Shown here: positions 5,171-8,184 of the stretch, piece after piece
How positions within the stretch are numbered: position 1 is the first letter of the stretch
Layout: every line of letters starts with the position of its first letter
Source: an uncultured Saprospiraceae bacterium
GTDB taxonomy: Bacteria > Bacteroidota > Bacteroidia > Chitinophagales > Saprospiraceae
DNA length: 8,184 bases
Direction of reading: 5' to 3'
Assembly: GCA_937959375.1 (NCBI GenBank)
Contig: CALGLS010000538.1
Span: 1 to 8,184, forward strand
Position numbers and translations under genes: made by a program
The notes under the pieces: generated by a model
The model's input: the letters and a program-made list of their open reading frames with translations, nothing else
What the model was told of the DNA's origin: nothing
Database searches by the model: none

Positions 5171-8100
5171 ATGTCCAATCAAAGGTTTTCCGACACTTCC
5201 TGTCGCATAAGACAGCACTCCCCACTCCAATCAACCAAAAAGCAAAACCTACATTTATTCACTCAACTAAAAACGAAACTGGCTATTATCGCCATTCTAT
5301 TTGCTTTTATTAGCAGTGCAAATGCGCAAGAGGTAACGACAAATCCTCCTACCCTGCGTTGCTATTCGGATCAAATTCATCAGGAAAAGATGGCTAATGA
5401 TCCAGTATACGAAAAACGTTTTATAGAGAAACAAACTCGTTACAGAGAATATGTGATCAGCCAAGTAGGAGTTCCAAGAGAACTTTGTGAGAACCCAGTA
5501 AAACTGCCAATGGCAGTTCACTACCAAGGAGTTGGTTCACCTGACGCGGCATGCTTAATTGCACTTGCTCAAGATCAGATCCAAATTCTAAACGATGATT
5601 ACCAAGGATTAAATGCTGACATTTCCAATTGGGATAACAATGCATCTTCATTTTTTCCAGGAGTCAGCAATGGAGAAACTTGTGTCGAATTTTGTCTCGC
5701 AACGCAAAATCATCCTGCTGGATATGGATTAGTAAATGGCGATCTTGCTGTTACGATCAACGCATTTACAGGCGACTTTAATGCGGATTGGTCTGGGTAC
5801 ATCAACATCTTTGTTAGAAATATTAACTTCTTAGGCTACTCTCCTTTAGGTGGAGATGGAGACGGAGATGGCGTAACTGTTGATAACAATGCATTTGGTT
5901 CAGGTTCAGGCTGCTCCGGAGTTGTTCCAGGATCTCCATATAATCTTGGCCGTACACTTACCCACGAATTAGGACACTATATGAACCTAGGTCACATTTG
6001 GGGAAATGGATGCGCAAACGATGATGGTGTTGCAGATACACCTAATTCAAATGAAGAGTACTATGGTTGTCCAGCACTCGGTGTACAATCTTGCGGAAAT
6101 AATGACATGCACATGAACTATATGGACTACACCAACGACGCTTGTATGTATATGTTTTCTGCTGGTCAATCAACAAGAATGGAAAACTATACCGCGTCTA
6201 ACCTTACTGGAGTAAGCGGCAATAGTGATGTTTGTGTAGAACCTGCTCCAGCAATTTCGTTTTCAAGTAGCAGCACCAACGTTACAGAAGGAACGAGTAA
6301 TTGCAATACTTCAGGTAGTAGAGATATTGATATTTCGTTAACCATTGGTCAGGCACCTTCCCAGAATGCAGTAGTTTCATTCCTAACTTCAGGAACGATG
6401 AACAATGGAAATGATTTTACCATCAGCCCATCAAGTGTTACTTTTCCTGCTGGACAAACAGATGACCAAATCGTAACGGTTACCATCTATGAAGACGCTG
6501 ATTCTGAATCAGATGAAACGCTAGAAATTTCATACACCATTAATGCGAATGGAGGTGACGCAGAAGCGGGAGAATCTAACCAAACACACACGGTCACTGC
6601 TACAAACGATGACAACCCTCCTAGCGTTGGAGGTACAGTAAATGTAATCGAACAAAATTTTGATGGTGGTCTTGACGGATGGACGATTACCGATGGTGGT
6701 TCCACTTCAGACACTTGGGAATTAGCTTCAGCAAGTGGTGGCCTTGATGGCAGTCAATACATCATTGTTGATAGTGATGCTGCTGGTAATAATAGCACTA
6801 TGGACGAAGAACTATACTCTACTGTTTTTGACGGAACTTCCGTAACTGGATTGACACTTGACTTTGATCAATACATTAATATTTACGCTGCTAATGGTGA
6901 TTTTAATGAGACCTTTGATATTGATATCTGGAATGGTAGTAGTTGGCAAAACATTTTCTCATGGGCTGAGGCAGATGGCGATATCGGTACCTTCGGCGCA
7001 CCAGATCAACAAACGATTGACATCAGTGCACATGCAGCAACTGACAACCAACTTAGATTTACTTATGTTGCCGAATGGGACTACTGGTGGGCACTGGACA
7101 ACATCGTCGTGTCTGGAATTGGGACGACTGAAATTCAAATGGCTAATAACGCTACCTCTGGTTCAGTAGATTATACCTTTGGCCCAATGAGTACGGTTCA
7201 CTTTTATGATGAAGTGACTGGCAATATTATGATGACCTTAGTGAACAATAGTAACCATGATTATGGTTGTACACATGTTGAAGTAGATCGTGGAGCTAAC
7301 ACACCTCCTGGCGCAACAGCATCTTCTGCACCTGAATCAGAGTGGTTAACCGATAAGACTTACCGTGTGATTCCTGAGTTTAATAACCCTTCTGGAAATT
7401 ATACGATTTCATTGTACTACACTGCAGATGAGATTAATGGTTGGGTCGCTGAATCAGGAGAACCTGCTGATGATCTAGCAATTGTAAAAAGTGAGAATGC
7501 AATTGACGGCGCTTCGTTTTTAGAAATTTCTCCAGCTACGGTTGATCCATTTGGTAGTGACTTTATTTATACTGGTACATTCAGTAGTGGCTTCTCTGGT
7601 TTTGCGCTAGGTGGCGCACCTAATCCATTACCGGTTGAGTTGGTTGATATTTCTGCCACAGCAAAAGAAGATGAAGGTGCAATCGCAGTCAACTGGACTA
7701 CTGCCTCTGAATTAAACAATGAAGGTTTTGAAGTATTGCGTCGTGCTGATGATGAAAATGATTTTGTAAAAATTGATTGGGTAGACGGCATGGGCACTAC
7801 TGCTGAATTAAACCACTATCAATTGATTGACAAACAGGTACGACCTGGTGTTGTATACTATTACCAATTAAAGCAGATTGATTTTGATGGAAAAAATTCT
7901 TTAACGAAAGTCGTTTCTGCACAATTAGATAGTCGAGATACAAAAGTGGACATCTATCCGAATCCTGCTCAAGGTGTTTTGTACATGGATATTGCTAGCC
8001 CTTTAGATGGTACTTATTCAATTGTACAAGCAGATGGTAAACTGGTAACGGAAGGAATTTTTGAATCTGGTACGCAGCACTTGGTACTGGACATGAAAAC

Positions 8101-8176
8101 TTATGCTCGTGGTGTTTATTTTGTGATGATTGGGACGGAGTATGAGAAGATGGTTCAGCGAGTGGTGTTGAGATAA
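5171..8176 (+). CDS. Secreted M43 (pappalysin-like) zinc metalloprotease with T9SS C-terminal sorting domain
   Basis: Numbers count from the upstream in-frame ATG at 5120 (1018 aa); from 5171 it is 1001 aa. The signal peptide is at about 51-70 (KTKLAIIAILFAFISSANAQ). A propeptide (71-130) carries Cys81, a possible zinc-blocking cysteine. The catalytic domain (about 130-372) has the zinc site HELGHYMNLGH at 282-292 (His282, His286, His292, base Glu283), then HIWG, ADTPNSN and the Met-turn region MNYMDYT at 332-338, all typical of family M43. Cysteines 298, 317, 325 and 342 suggest disulfides. Next come a Calx-beta-like domain (about 378-497), a jelly-roll of MAM or choice-of-anchor type (about 508-667), an unassigned beta region ending FSGFALGG (about 670-832), an Fn3-like domain (about 838-935) and a T9SS type A sorting domain (942-1018, with YPNPA and ARGVYFV). 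The enzyme is predicted to be released or anchored at the cell surface. The start is uncertain because both ATGs leave a long N-region. Confidence 0.88.
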   Translation: MSNQRFSDTSCRIRQHSPLQSTKKQNLHLFTQLKTKLAIIAILFAFISSANAQEVTTNPPTLRCYSDQIHQEKMANDPVYEKRFIEKQTRYREYVISQVGVPRELCENPVKLPMAVHYQGVGSPDAACLIALAQDQIQILNDDYQGLNADISNWDNNASSFFPGVSNGETCVEFCLATQNHPAGYGLVNGDLAVTINAFTGDFNADWSGYINIFVRNINFLGYSPLGGDGDGDGVTVDNNAFGSGSGCSGVVPGSPYNLGRTLTHELGHYMNLGHIWGNGCANDDGVADTPNSNEEYYGCPALGVQSCGNNDMHMNYMDYTNDACMYMFSAGQSTRMENYTASNLTGVSGNSDVCVEPAPAISFSSSSTNVTEGTSNCNTSGSRDIDISLTIGQAPSQNAVVSFLTSGTMNNGNDFTISPSSVTFPAGQTDDQIVTVTIYEDADSESDETLEISYTINANGGDAEAGESNQTHTVTATNDDNPPSVGGTVNVIEQNFDGGLDGWTITDGGSTSDTWELASASGGLDGSQYIIVDSDAAGNNSTMDEELYSTVFDGTSVTGLTLDFDQYINIYAANGDFNETFDIDIWNGSSWQNIFSWAEADGDIGTFGAPDQQTIDISAHAATDNQLRFTYVAEWDYWWALDNIVVSGIGTTEIQMANNATSGSVDYTFGPMSTVHFYDEVTGNIMMTLVNNSNHDYGCTHVEVDRGANTPPGATASSAPESEWLTDKTYRVIPEFNNPSGNYTISLYYTADEINGWVAESGEPADDLAIVKSENAIDGASFLEISPATVDPFGSDFIYTGTFSSGFSGFALGGAPNPLPVELVDISATAKEDEGAIAVNWTTASELNNEGFEVLRRADDENDFVKIDWVDGMGTTAELNHYQLIDKQVRPGVVYYYQLKQIDFDGKNSLTKVVSAQLDSRDTKVDIYPNPAQGVLYMDIASPLDGTYSIVQADGKLVTEGIFESGTQHLVLDMKTYARGVYFVMIGTEYEKMVQRVVLR

Positions 8177-8184
8177 ATTTAATT

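Noticed and set aside
6858..7169. Plus-strand 103-codon open frame inside the metalloprotease gene
   Set aside because: It is an alternative frame over the jelly-roll domain, whose own frame is clearly coding; the alternative product shows no domain or signal.

Overview
The window looks like chromosome of a Bacteroidota species, most likely a marine or soil relative of the Saprospiria or Cytophagia; genus cannot be fixed from sequence alone. The evidence is the AT-rich DNA, A-rich leaders without Shine-Dalgarno motifs in front of the genes, Bacteroidota-type proteins (CarboxypepD_reg-like carrier, Cys-lipoprotein hydrolase) and two C-terminal sorting regions of the type IX secretion system (T9SS) kind.

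Layout. Bases 1-162 are the 3' end of a gene whose product ends in a T9SS-like C-terminal domain, closed by a strong hairpin terminator at 207-245. A convergent minus-strand gene (347-793) encodes a 148-residue cytoplasmic protein I do not recognise. A 558-base gene-free stretch (794-1351) follows. It holds a near-perfect ATTCCT hexamer array, a GC-rich interrupted hairpin, a decayed hexamer-periodic tract, a C-rich G-poor tract and a candidate promoter element. Then come five plus-strand genes: a CPBP-family intramembrane protease (1352-2173), a small exported barrel-like protein (2251-2901), an S33-type alpha/beta hydrolase predicted to be a lipoprotein (3003-4061), an exported CarboxypepD_reg-like protein (4132-4977) and a roughly 1000-residue M43/pappalysin-like metalloprotease with Calx-beta, jelly-roll, Fn3-like and T9SS sorting domains (5171 or 5120 to 8176).

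All five plus-strand products are predicted to act in or beyond the cell envelope, and three are hydrolases or peptidases. A shared role in handling extracellular protein or peptides is possible, for example the secreted M43 enzyme cutting proteins and the S33-like lipoprotein trimming peptides. Gaps of about 70-190 bases and the lack of overlaps mean a single operon is not shown. I see no tRNA, rRNA, CRISPR array, insertion sequence or phage gene, and no convincing undescribed multi-gene system. The points most worth a second look are the orphan 148-residue protein, the repeat-rich intergenic island and the variant zinc motif and N terminus of the metalloprotease.
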